Shown: one piece after another, positions 14,744 to 21,876 of the stretch | Layout of the letters: every line of letters begins with the position of its first letter | Position numbering within the stretch: the first letter of the stretch is position 1 | DNA from: CAYQQO01 sp964420115 | GTDB lineage: Bacteria > Patescibacteriota > Minisyncoccia > Portnoybacterales > UBA2143 | NCBI GenBank assembly: GCA_964420115.1 | Contig: CAYQQO010000006.1 | Location: 1 to 26,849 of the forward strand | Reading direction: 5' to 3' | Length of the DNA stretch: 26,849 bases | Made by a program: the position numbers and the translations under genes | The notes under the pieces: generated by a model | Told to the model about the DNA's origin: nothing | The model's input: the letters and a program-made list of their open reading frames with translations, nothing else | Database searches by the model: none

Positions 14744-16015
14744 ATGAAAACTTTAATTAAAAAAATCACTCCTAATTTTCTTTTAAACACTTACCACTTC
14801 TTATTGGCTCTTTTAGGGGCTTTAGTTTATGGTTTTCCTTCCAAAAAAATAAAGGTTATTGGCGTTACTGGGACAAAGGGCAAATCAACAACTGTCTATT
14901 TAGCCGGCCGGATTTTAGAAGAAGCCGGCAGTAAAGTCGGCTGGATTTCTTCTTTGTCTATTAAAATTGGGAAAGAAGAAAAAATTAATCCTTATCATTT
15001 GACAATGCCGGGCAAAATGTTTATCCAGAGAAGTTTGGAAAAAATGGTAAGCAGCGGCTGTCAGTACGCTTTAATAGAGGTGACTTCAGAAGGAATAAAA
15101 CAACATCGTCATCAATTTATTGATTTCAAAACAGCTCTTTTTACTAATTTAGCTCCAGAACATTTGGAAGCCCATGGCGGATTTGAAAAATACAGAGAAG
15201 CCAAAGAAAAACTTTTTAAGGCGCTTAACAATAAGGGGCAGATAATTGTTAATTTGGATGACGCCAATGCTGGTTATTTTTTAAAATACAAAGCCAAAAA
15301 CAAAATTGGCTTTTCCTTAACAGGCGATTACCAGCCAAAAGAGGTTGGCCAGTTTTTGCTGGCCAATAATTGGCAGACAGAAGAAAAAGGAATTTCTTTT
15401 AATTTAGGCGATAAAAATTTTAATCTATCTCTTTTGGGGGAGTTGAATATTTACAATAGCTTGGCGGCTATTTCTATTGCTTTGTCTGAAAATATTGATT
15501 TAGATGTTTGCAGGCGCGCTTTAGAAAAAATTAAGATTATTCCCGGCCGTTTGGAAGAAATTAAAAATGAAAAAGGTTTTAGGGTTTTTGTTGATTTGGC
15601 TCATACACCCGATTCTTTCAAGCAGGTTTTTGAAATGGCTAAAAAGCTTCCTCACGGGCGTATTATTTCTGTTTTTGGTTGCGCTGGCGGAGGAAGAGAT
15701 AAGTGGAAAAGACCGAAATTGGGCCAGATAGCGGCAGAATACAGCAACTATATTATCCTGACAAACGAAGACCCCTACTGGGAAGATCCACAAGAAATTA
15801 TTAATCAAATCAAAGAAGGGATTAAAGAAGTCCAGTGCGAAGAAGTTTTAGACAGAAAAGAAGCAATATTAAAAGCTTTGAAAAAAGCTAAAAAAAATGA
15901 TATAGTGTTGGTGTTGGGCAAGGGGACGGAAGCAACCCTTGTTATTGGCGATAAAAGCATTAGCTGGGATGACAGGCAGGCGGTTAGAGAGGGACTATCC
16001 AAACTGTCAGATTAA
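14744..16015 (+). CDS. Short MurE-like Mur ligase
   Basis: Mur ligases form ATP-dependent amide bonds on UDP-MurNAc peptides. The ATP loop GVTGTKGKST (40-49), a TNLAPEHLEAHGGFEKYREAKEKLF segment and the C-terminal-domain VDLAHTPDSF (about 281-290) match MurE. At 423 residues it is shorter than the usual ~480-500. The UDP-binding N-terminal domain is missing and replaced by ~35 residues with a hydrophobic stretch (FLLALLGALVYGF). At the place of the substrate-selecting DNPR (meso-DAP) or DDPN (Lys) motif it reads TNEDPYWEDP, so the amino-acid substrate is uncertain. It could be a true MurE of a reduced lineage or a ligase with another acceptor. The stop is immediately followed by the next ATG. 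Confidence 0.85.
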   Translation: MKTLIKKITPNFLLNTYHFLLALLGALVYGFPSKKIKVIGVTGTKGKSTTVYLAGRILEEAGSKVGWISSLSIKIGKEEKINPYHLTMPGKMFIQRSLEKMVSSGCQYALIEVTSEGIKQHRHQFIDFKTALFTNLAPEHLEAHGGFEKYREAKEKLFKALNNKGQIIVNLDDANAGYFLKYKAKNKIGFSLTGDYQPKEVGQFLLANNWQTEEKGISFNLGDKNFNLSLLGELNIYNSLAAISIALSENIDLDVCRRALEKIKIIPGRLEEIKNEKGFRVFVDLAHTPDSFKQVFEMAKKLPHGRIISVFGCAGGGRDKWKRPKLGQIAAEYSNYIILTNEDPYWEDPQEIINQIKEGIKEVQCEEVLDRKEAILKALKKAKKNDIVLVLGKGTEATLVIGDKSISWDDRQAVREGLSKLSD

Positions 16016-17443
16016 ATGTTATTTCTGTTGGAAAAACTATTTTTTTATCTCTTTGTTTTTTCTATTCCTTTTGGCACGCGGAAAATTGTTTGCCAGTGGG
16101 CAGGTGATTTTTTTTTATTAAATTCTTTAAATGGGGGCGCTGTTTTTAATGAATGGACAAGCGCCTTTTTGTATTTTACCGACATTTTGCTTGTTCTCCT
16201 TCTTTTTTTGTGGCTTTGGAGAAAAAGAAGAGACAGATTTATTACTGAAGTCAATCGCCAAGAATCAATCTTAAGACAGCTGCCAAGGGTTTTGGTAATG
16301 AGATTAGCTCGTCTTGTCATTCGCCCCTATTTCTGGCTTGTTCTTTTTGTTTTTGCCTCTTTTCTTTCTTTGTTTTTTTCATGGAACGCCCAGCTTGGTC
16401 TTTATTGGTGGTTTAAGTTATTGGAAATGGTTTTTTTGCTTTTTTATATTAAAGGCAATATAGGCAATACTTTCAGCTTTAAACGTTTGGCTCAAATAAC
16501 TGTTTTAAGCGGCCTTTTCCAGTCAATAATTGTTTTTTTGCAATACGCCGGCCAGAAAAATTTAGGATTGAAATTTTTATCAGAAAGCCCTTTTGGTCCG
16601 GATGTTTCCGGAGTGGCCGAATTTATGGCAGGCGGGGCGACAATAATAAGAGGATATGGCACTTTCCCTCATCCTAATGTCTTGGCCGCTTTTTTGCTTT
16701 TTTGTTTGTTTTCTCTCTATTTCCTCTGGCTTAAAAAGAGCCACTCTTTTGTCAGCCACTGCCTCTATTTGTCTATTTTCGGCCTTTTGCTTTTTTCTTT
16801 AGGCCTGACTTATTCAAGAACTATTATCGCTGTTTCCCTTGTGTTTAGTTTAATTTATCTTCTTTTTCTTTTTTGGACTTCTTTAAAAACAGCCAATGCC
16901 GACCTTTCTAAAAGAGTTCTTTTTGTTTTTTTTCTTTTTATTGTTTTTTCTTCTCTTTTCGCTTTTTTGGCATGGGGGGAAATACATTCCCGTTTTTCTG
17001 TTTCTTTAGGCGAGGAGGCAGTCGGCTTAAGAGTTTTTTACAACGAAGAGGCTTTTTCCATTATCAGCCAGCATCCCTTTTTGGGCGTTGGCGCAGGCAA
17101 TTTTGTCTGGCGTTTTAAAGAAATGTATTATTTGCTGGCCGGCTGGCTTTTTCAGCCTATTCACAATCTTTATCTTTTAATTGCCGCAGAAACAGGGCTG
17201 GTTAGCTTAGTTTTATTCCTTCTTTTTCTTATCAGATTGTTTGCTCTTCCTCCCCGACCAGGACAAAAAACAGTTCCCTCTAAAAGAAAAACTATTCTCT
17301 TTATTGTTTTTTCTTTTCTTGTTATCGCTTTCTTTGACCATTTCTTTTGGACTCTTCAGCAGGGGCAGTTGATTTTTTGGCTTTCCTTAGGGCTTTTGTC
17401 AGCGCTTTCTTTTAAAAGAGAGGACGTCTTTTCCACAGTTTGA
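16016..17443 (+). CDS. O-antigen ligase/polymerase-like polytopic membrane protein
   Basis: The 475-residue protein has about ten or more hydrophobic segments and motifs of the Wzy/WaaL-type O-antigen ligase superfamily. These are GTFPHPNVLAAF (about 214-225), a GLTYSRTIIAVSLV segment, and a large external loop with HPFLGVGAGNF followed by QPIHNLYLLIAAETGLVSL. The HPN and H-N-x-Y-L motifs are typical of glycan ligases and polymerases acting on lipid-linked sugars outside the membrane. It abuts the MurE-like gene without spacing, so they are cotranslated. The substrate could be a surface polysaccharide or glycans on surface proteins. Its stop codon lies inside the -35 box of the following tRNA-like gene. 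Confidence 0.85.
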   Translation: MLFLLEKLFFYLFVFSIPFGTRKIVCQWAGDFFLLNSLNGGAVFNEWTSAFLYFTDILLVLLLFLWLWRKRRDRFITEVNRQESILRQLPRVLVMRLARLVIRPYFWLVLFVFASFLSLFFSWNAQLGLYWWFKLLEMVFLLFYIKGNIGNTFSFKRLAQITVLSGLFQSIIVFLQYAGQKNLGLKFLSESPFGPDVSGVAEFMAGGATIIRGYGTFPHPNVLAAFLLFCLFSLYFLWLKKSHSFVSHCLYLSIFGLLLFSLGLTYSRTIIAVSLVFSLIYLLFLFWTSLKTANADLSKRVLFVFFLFIVFSSLFAFLAWGEIHSRFSVSLGEEAVGLRVFYNEEAFSIISQHPFLGVGAGNFVWRFKEMYYLLAGWLFQPIHNLYLLIAAETGLVSLVLFLLFLIRLFALPPRPGQKTVPSKRKTILFIVFSFLVIAFFDHFFWTLQQGQLIFWLSLGLLSALSFKREDVFSTV

Positions 17444-17469
17444 CCTTCTTTGGGTAGGAGGAGTATAAT
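17440..17469 (+). promoter_or_regulatory. Promoter of the tRNA-like gene
   Basis: TTGACC (17440-17445) overlaps the preceding stop codon; an 18-bp spacer leads to a perfect TATAAT (17464-17469). The same 18-bp spacing is seen at the tRNA-Arg promoter. Confidence 0.75.
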
Positions 17470-17491
17470 AAGGAAAAGCAAGGGGGAAATT

Positions 17492-17564
17492 GCGTCTGTA
17501 GCTCAGCGAGCAGGAGATCAACTTGGTTTAGCCGGGGCCGCAGGTTCAAATCCTGCTAGGCGCG
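17492..17564 (+). tRNA. Degenerate tRNA-like gene (tRNA-Pro-derived?)
   Basis: The acceptor (GCGTCTG with TAGGCGC, two G-U pairs) and T-arm (GCAGG/CCTGC around TTCAAAT) are intact, the D-arm start TAGCTCAG is recognisable, and the total of 73 bases is normal. The D-loop lacks the usual GG, however, and no 5-bp anticodon stem with a 7-base loop can be formed in register. The sequence ACTTGGTTT followed by GGGGCCGCAGG recalls tRNA-Pro(UGG), with the 3' half of the anticodon arm altered. It has a strong promoter and is followed by T8. It is either a tRNA remnant, a tRNA-like RNA with another job, or an assembly-damaged tRNA. I assign no anticodon. Confidence 0.5.
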
Positions 17565-17573
17565 CTTTTTTTT

Positions 17574-18872
17574 ATGCGTTTTGTAGCTGACCTGCACATA
17601 CATTCAAAACATTCCAGGGCCACATCCAAAGATATGGATGTGGATAATTTGAATAAGTGGGCGAAAATAAAGGGGATTAAGGTTTTAGGCAGCGGAGATT
17701 TTACCCATCCAATGTGGCTCAAAGAGCTAAGAGAAAAATTAGAGCCGGCTGAACCCGGTCTTTTTAAAATTAGAAAAAGAAGCAGAGGAATTAAAAACGG
17801 CGATTGGCTGCCTAATAATCACACTGATCAGAGCGCCGGCGCTCGTTTTCTTTTATCAAGCGAAGTAAGCTGTATTTACAAAAAAAATAACAAAGTTAGA
17901 AAAATTCATGTTATTCTTTTCGCTCCTGATTTTAAAACAGTTGAAAAAATTAACGCTCGTTTGAGTTGGATTGGCAATGTCAAAGCAGACGGCCGGCCGA
18001 TTTTAGGCCTTGATGTTAAAGAACTGGCTAAAATTGTTTTTGATATTAATCCTGATTGTATGCTTGTCCCCGGCCATATTTGGACTCCCTGGTTTTCTTT
18101 GTTTGGTTCTAACTCCGGTTTTGACTCTGTCAGAGAGTGTTTTGAAGAATATGCTCAATATATTTACGCTTGCGAAACAGGGCTTTCCTCTGACCCTGAA
18201 ATGAACTGGCGCTGGTCTGCTTTGGATAATATTGCTTTAATTTCTAATTCTGACGCTCATAGCCCGAGCAGAATTGGCAGAGAAGCCAATATTTTTAACA
18301 CTGATTTAAGCTATAAGGGCATTTCAGAAGCGATAAAAAGCAAAAAGACAGAAAAATTTGTAGAAACAATTGAATTTTTTCCGGAAGAAGGCAAATACCA
18401 TTACGATGGACACAGAAAATGCCAAATCAGTATGCTCCCTCAAGAATCAAAGAAAAACAAAAAGATTTGTCCCAAATGTAAAAAACCATTAACCATTGGA
18501 GTTTTGCACCGAGTTGACGATTTATCAGACAGAAAAGAAAAAGAAAAGCCGGAAAAAACAATCCCTTTCAGAAGAATAATTCCTTTGGAGGAAATTATTG
18601 CTGACGCTAAAGGGATGGGTGTCGGGACAAAGACAGTCAGAGAGGATTACAAAAATTTGATTAAAAAGTTTGGTTCAGAGTTTAAAATTCTTTTAGATGT
18701 TGAGCCGGAAAGAGTAGAAAAAGCAAGCTCTTCGGAAATAGCAGAGGGGATTAGAAGGGTTAGAGAAGGAAAGGTTTATATTGACCCCGGCTATGACGGT
18801 GAATTCGGTCAAATAAAAATTTTTAAAGAGGAAGAGAGAGGTAATTTTACCAAGCAGTCAACTTTGTTTTGA
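17574..18872 (+). CDS. PHP-domain protein, TIGR00375-like
   Basis: The 432-residue protein starts with the PHP metal-binding motif ADLHIHSKHS (residues 5-14), followed by GSGDFTHPMWL, VPGHIWTPWFS and ISNSDAHSP, which supply further His/Asp ligands of a trinuclear metal site. A Cys4-like ribbon (GHRKC ... CPKC) precedes GVLHRVDDLSDR, a combination diagnostic of the TIGR00375 family. PHP domains are phosphoesterases, and this family is sometimes annotated as a helicase- or DNA-repair-associated hydrolase. The reaction is not known. The ATG lies 10 bases after the tRNA-like RNA and directly after eight T's. Processing of the tRNA-like 3' end would leave an mRNA with almost no leader. Confidence 0.87.
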   Translation: MRFVADLHIHSKHSRATSKDMDVDNLNKWAKIKGIKVLGSGDFTHPMWLKELREKLEPAEPGLFKIRKRSRGIKNGDWLPNNHTDQSAGARFLLSSEVSCIYKKNNKVRKIHVILFAPDFKTVEKINARLSWIGNVKADGRPILGLDVKELAKIVFDINPDCMLVPGHIWTPWFSLFGSNSGFDSVRECFEEYAQYIYACETGLSSDPEMNWRWSALDNIALISNSDAHSPSRIGREANIFNTDLSYKGISEAIKSKKTEKFVETIEFFPEEGKYHYDGHRKCQISMLPQESKKNKKICPKCKKPLTIGVLHRVDDLSDRKEKEKPEKTIPFRRIIPLEEIIADAKGMGVGTKTVREDYKNLIKKFGSEFKILLDVEPERVEKASSSEIAEGIRRVREGKVYIDPGYDGEFGQIKIFKEEERGNFTKQSTLF

Positions 18873-18953
18873 ATTTGTTTTAAATAGGTATGGTCCCATA
18901 AGGCCGTTTTAATAAGAAGAGTCCTTTAACAAAGAAAAAAAGGAGGGACGGAT

Positions 18954-19664
18954 ATGTATAATCAAGAAGCAAAAGTACAGATGCCGTCTAAATTGAATCT
19001 CTTGTTGGAGACGCGGCTTTTACCAGAGTTCTTTTTGGGGCTTTATTCTTTCGTTTTTCTTTCCTCTCTTTCGCCTAAAGGAGACAAAAGTCCGCAATTG
19101 GTTATTCCGGGCTTGGGCACAGGCGATGCTTTTACCTCTCTTTTGCGCTGTTTCCTCAAAAGAATCGGGTACAATCCTTTCGGTTGGCAATTGGGAGCCA
19201 ATTGGGGTTATGATGACCATCTTGGCGCCAGATTAAAAGATCGTTTGATATCTCTTTACGAGGAATCTGGCAGAAAGGTGGGCTTGATCGGCATTAGCGC
19301 CGGCGGGATATTCGCTGATGTCCTTTCTCATTTCTATCCTGATATGGTCAGGCAGCTGGTTGTTATTTGCGCGCCAATGAGAGGGGTAAAAAATACCCGC
19401 CTGACGAAAAGATACGAGAAATACACTGGCCAATCAATTGAAGAACGCTACAAAAATTATCTGGGTTTTCTTGGGATTCCTCCACCAGTTTCCTCTACAG
19501 CTATTTATTCTAAAACAGACGGGATTGTCTGCTGGCAGAGTTGCCTTTTTGAGAAGACAGACAACACGCAGAATATTAAAGTGACGGCCAGCCATCTTGG
19601 TCTAGGATTTAACCCCTTTGTTTTTTACAAGCTGGCTCAAGTTTTGGCTCAAGAAAACAGCTAA
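18954..19664 (+). CDS. Alpha/beta hydrolase
   Basis: The 236-residue protein fits the alpha/beta-hydrolase fold. It has an early strand-turn VIPGLGTGD (oxyanion region), the nucleophile elbow G-I-S-A-G (113-117, Ser115), a likely acid in YSKTDGIVCW and a terminal SHLGLGFNP supplying the histidine. The resemblance is to lipase/PGAP1-like esterases that recognise acyl chains, but the substrate is unknown. No signal peptide is evident, although residues ~25-40 are hydrophobic. A strong Shine-Dalgarno (AAGGAGG, about 7 bases before ATG) fixes the start, in contrast to the leaderless genes nearby. Confidence 0.85.
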   Translation: MYNQEAKVQMPSKLNLLLETRLLPEFFLGLYSFVFLSSLSPKGDKSPQLVIPGLGTGDAFTSLLRCFLKRIGYNPFGWQLGANWGYDDHLGARLKDRLISLYEESGRKVGLIGISAGGIFADVLSHFYPDMVRQLVVICAPMRGVKNTRLTKRYEKYTGQSIEERYKNYLGFLGIPPPVSSTAIYSKTDGIVCWQSCLFEKTDNTQNIKVTASHLGLGFNPFVFYKLAQVLAQENS

Positions 19665-19694
19665 TAGAGCAAAAAAAAATCAGAAGATCAAACA

Positions 19695-19721
19695 AAAGCA
19701 GGATCAAAATGATCCTGCTTT
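19695..19721. terminator. Hairpin terminator after the hydrolase gene
   Basis: AAAGCAGGATCA pairs perfectly with TGATCCTGCTTT across a 3-base loop. The T-run is short, so termination may be partial. Confidence 0.65.
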
Positions 19722-19723
19722 CC

Positions 19724-19752
19724 TATTGAATTAAAATGGTTTTGCCTATAAT
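19724..19752 (+). promoter_or_regulatory. yidD promoter, leaderless
   Basis: A perfect TATAAT (19747-19752) ends 9 bases before the yidD ATG (19762). A weak TATTGA (19724-19729) stands 17 bp upstream. The predicted leader is only about 3 bases. Confidence 0.6.
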
Positions 19753-19761
19753 ATTTAAAAG

Positions 19762-19977
19762 ATGAAACCAGTTATTCTTTTTCTGATTAAACTCTATCAA
19801 AAAACAATTTCACCTGATCACGGGATGGTGCCTGTTTTAAGTTTGCTTGGTCAATGCCGCCACTGGCCGACATGTTCAGAGTACACATACCAGATGGTTA
19901 AAAAGCACGGTTCTTTCAAGGGGATATGGCTGGGCATTAAAAGAATTTCCACCTGCCATCCATGGGGCAGGGATTAA
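19762..19977 (+). CDS. yidD: Membrane protein insertion efficiency factor YidD
   Basis: YidD is a small membrane-associated protein that helps YidC-dependent insertion. The 71 residues show the family signature: LIKLYQKTISPD near the start, CRHWPTCSEYTYQMVKKHG with its paired cysteines, and GIWLGIKRISTCHPWG at the end. The usual run of residues after HPWG is absent. The normal neighbours rpmH, rnpA and yidC are not here, so the gene is relocated. Confidence 0.92.
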   Translation: MKPVILFLIKLYQKTISPDHGMVPVLSLLGQCRHWPTCSEYTYQMVKKHGSFKGIWLGIKRISTCHPWGRD

Positions 19978-19982
19978 AGTTC

Positions 19983-20010
19983 TTGACAATAATTTTCAAA
20001 GTGATAAGAT
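19983..20010 (+). promoter_or_regulatory. Promoter downstream of yidD
   Basis: A perfect TTGACA (19983-19988), a 16-bp spacer and TAAGAT (20005-20010) begin just after the yidD stop codon. Confidence 0.6.
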
Positions 20011-20016
20011 TGAACC

Positions 20017-20194
20017 TAAATCAATTATCACCACAAATCACCACAAATTTAATTATTTGGGCAGGAGGGGTTGCTTGGGGAGGAAAAGCGGATATCAATG
20101 TTTTGTCAGTTTCTCTGTTATCAGTTAAATCAGTTTGTAAGGAGTGGTGATTTTTTAATAGGAACAGCTTTCTAAGAAAAGGGCTGTTTTTTTT
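20017..20194 (+). ncRNA. Candidate small RNA (~180 nt)
   Basis: This is a promoter-to-terminator unit. A perfect 10-bp long-range pair, AAATCACCAC (20035-20044) with GTGGTGATTT (20144-20153), closes the body. ATCACCACAA is duplicated in tandem at the 5' side, and ATCAGTT is repeated near the 3' side. An intrinsic terminator (AACAGC/GCTGTT plus T8, 20163-20194) ends it. A short frame runs through it from the yidD 3' end (ending CKEW) but has no Shine-Dalgarno and no recognisable similarity, so an RNA is more likely than a peptide. Confidence 0.45.
20163..20194 (+). terminator. Intrinsic terminator
   Basis: AACAGC (20163-20168) and GCTGTT (20183-20188) flank a partly paired loop and are followed by eight T's. 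Confidence 0.8.
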
Positions 20195-20209
20195 GTTTTA
20201 ATACTTAAT

Positions 20210-20280
20210 AGGCGAGCTGTAAGCTGGGCGCCGGGGTTTGGAATTCCTCCCCACTTCGGTACCCAGCTTTCAGCTCACCT
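20210..20280. repeat. Large 71-nt hairpin
   Basis: Arms 20210-20228 and 20262-20280 pair over 19 positions with two mismatches (AGGcGAGCTGtAAGCTGGG type). The loop holds GGGG...CCCC around the palindrome GGAATTCC. It has no T-tract and lies between two transcription units, so it may be a dispersed hairpin element or an RNA processing site. Confidence 0.6.
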
Positions 20281-20371
20281 GAAAATTAAAGCACACCACA
20301 ACTTACAACTTATTAACAAGCTACTAACAGAAATTAACCTCTTATCAACAAAATATTCACAAAAAGGGGTG

Positions 20372-20404
20372 TTGACATAAATTAATAATAAGAGAAAATA
20401 GATT
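20372..20404 (+). promoter_or_regulatory. Possible promoter upstream of the surface-fibre locus
   Basis: TTGACA (20372-20377) is perfect, but the -10 is unclear: AAAATA lies at 17 bp and TAGATT (20399-20404) at 21 bp. A GGGGTGT and an ATTCACAA stand just upstream, similar to the context of the 9050 promoter. It would give a leader of about 340 bases for the 20750 gene. Confidence 0.4.
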
Positions 20405-20421
20405 AAATGGTAAAAAAAATT

Positions 20422-20506
20422 ATTCTTTCTCGGTGGAGGAACCAAGAGAAGAATTAAATGGACGGTTTTTATTTAGTAAATAATTTTAGTACAATTTTAG
20501 TAAACA
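20422..20506 (+). promoter_or_regulatory. Leader hairpin and TTTAGTA repeats
   Basis: A hairpin (20422-20454) presents GGAGGAA in its loop. It is followed by three TTTAGTA copies at 20472, 20485 and 20496, spaced 13 and 11 bp apart (about one helical turn). They look like a regulator-binding array or a folded leader segment. Confidence 0.35.
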
Positions 20507-20539
20507 ATTGGCAAAAAAACAAAAGATACTCGTTTGAGG

Positions 20540-20572
20540 CGGCTTTTTTAACTTGAAAGAGCCGTTTTTTTT
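20540..20572 (+). terminator. Terminator or attenuator before the fibre locus
   Basis: CGGCTTTTT pairs with AAAGAGCCG over 9 bp and is followed by eight T's. It lies between the TTGACA at 20372 and the first gene at 20750, so it either ends a ~165-nt RNA or acts as an attenuator. Confidence 0.75.
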
Positions 20573-20628
20573 GTTTTTTAAAATTAAGCCCTTCATATTT
20601 GGAATTTGGAGAAGAAAACAAAGGTCGA

Positions 20629-20711
20629 GGGCAGCTTACTCTAAGTCCTCCGTTCCCAGCAGGGAGGACAGAGAAACAGCTAAAGGTCGGAGGACCTAAG
20701 GCAAGCTGCTT
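20629..20711 (+). promoter_or_regulatory. Three-way-junction leader of the first TasA-like gene
   Basis: Closing stem GCAGCTT (20631-20637)/AAGCTGC (20703-20709) encloses arm CTCT-GTCCTCC / GGAGGAC-AGAG (20639-20673) and arm AGGTC-GGAG-GACCT (20684-20697). It ends about 25 bases before a strong Shine-Dalgarno (AGGGGGTG). The compact junction fits a translational control element or riboswitch-like leader, but I recognise no known class. Confidence 0.5.
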
Positions 20712-20749
20712 AAAAAGAAATATCTTAAAAAAGAAAGGGGGTGTAATAT

Positions 20750-21865
20750 ATGCGAAGAATTATTATTGGTTTAGTAGCAGCAGTTGTTGTTGTCGGCGGA
20801 GTCGCCGCCCTATCAGCTTTTGAGGCGCATGTTATCAATGTGACAGCCACTATTGAGAATGCTTTAGCAGTAGAGCCAGAAGCATTGCCTTTTGGCACTG
20901 TTTTCCCTCAAGAATACATTAAAAAAGAATTAAGCATTAGGTTGAGTGATTCCTTTATGGAGGAAGACAGGGTTGATGATGTTAACTATGTTATTAAACA
21001 GAAGCCGAAATGTGTTTTATTAGCCGATTCCAGCGGCTCTTTGTCTCAATTTGGCAGAGTTATTGAAAGAGGGGAAAGCTTTGTCTGTGAAGATGAACAA
21101 AACTACGAAATGTTACCAACTTTATGTCCGTTTCTTTCAAAGCACGATGGCGATCCGGGTGATATCAACGATACCAGCGTAGATGCTTTTCATGGTTCTT
21201 TGGATTGGAGCGTTGAAGACACAGAGGATAATCAGGCAATAGGGCGTTTGGCAAAGTCTCAAAAAGACACTGAAGATCTGTGGATTATTGACTTAGATGT
21301 TCCTTGTTTTGAGGGTATGTGCGCTCAAGAATGGGATCATCGGGGCTTTGAACTCCCCGTTGGCTTAGAGCACGAGCTTTTTGGTTGTGATTTGTGGATT
21401 GAGGTTACTGATATAAGTAGGATTCCGGCTCCAGCAGAGAAAAATGAAGTTCTTTCTTTGGAAAACAAAGATGAAAACAATTGGTTTGTTTTAACTGACC
21501 AAACTTACGGGACATTGGAGTTTAATCCTTGCGGCAAACCTTTTGAATTTACTCTTACTGCCAACGGGCTATCTTCCAGCACAAGCTACAGCTTAATTTA
21601 TTATGCTGATCCTTGGCCGGGCAATTATCCAGGCGCTTTAATTTGGACCGGCGACAGCGATGCAGACGGTAAGATTAATGTCAGTGACGACGCTGATTTA
21701 GGTATGGATTTGCCAAAGTCCCCTGATGAGAATTATCCAGAAGGGGCTAAAATTTGGTTAGTTCCTTCTAATGATTATTCGGGGGGAGAAATGAGTGGTT
21801 GGAATCCAGAAAATTATTTGTTTGAGTACAACTTAATCAACTATTCTTTGGATTGTCCATTATAG
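20750..21865 (+). CDS. TasA-like exported protein with SipW-class signal peptide
   Basis: The protein opens with a SipW-cognate signal peptide: basic MRR, hydrophobic VAAVVVVGGVAALSAF, then EAHVINVTATIENAL, the start of TasA/camelysin-type mature chains. A beta-rich core follows with PFGTVFPQE, LSDSF, QKPKC, a DWSVEDTEDN segment, VPCF, CAQ and FGCDLWIEVTD. This arrangement recurs in the paralogue at 22027. The C-terminal ~155 residues are a separate module (TLEFNPCGKPFEFTLTANGL ... NYSLDCPL) with DADGKINVSDDAD, resembling a calcium-binding or dockerin-like loop. TasA-type proteins form extracellular fibres, and assembly here is inferred from the SipW peptidase three genes downstream. A strong Shine-Dalgarno sets the start. 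Confidence 0.85.
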   Translation: MRRIIIGLVAAVVVVGGVAALSAFEAHVINVTATIENALAVEPEALPFGTVFPQEYIKKELSIRLSDSFMEEDRVDDVNYVIKQKPKCVLLADSSGSLSQFGRVIERGESFVCEDEQNYEMLPTLCPFLSKHDGDPGDINDTSVDAFHGSLDWSVEDTEDNQAIGRLAKSQKDTEDLWIIDLDVPCFEGMCAQEWDHRGFELPVGLEHELFGCDLWIEVTDISRIPAPAEKNEVLSLENKDENNWFVLTDQTYGTLEFNPCGKPFEFTLTANGLSSSTSYSLIYYADPWPGNYPGALIWTGDSDADGKINVSDDADLGMDLPKSPDENYPEGAKIWLVPSNDYSGGEMSGWNPENYLFEYNLINYSLDCPL

Positions 21866-21876
21866 GGTTGGTAAAG

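Noticed and set aside
17492..17564. A suppressor tRNA with anticodon UUA that could read the in-frame TAA at 7031
   Set aside because: Drawing a 7-base loop GTTTAGC needs several G-U or mismatched stem pairs and leaves a 2-base variable region, so the fold is not credible.
19847..20150. Two frames overlapping the yidD 3' end
   Set aside because: They have no ribosome-binding site, overlap yidD in other phases, and cover the small-RNA candidate; no family resemblance.
20599..20823. Frame of 74 codons overlapping the first TasA-like gene
   Set aside because: It runs through the three-way-junction leader and out of frame into a well-supported gene.
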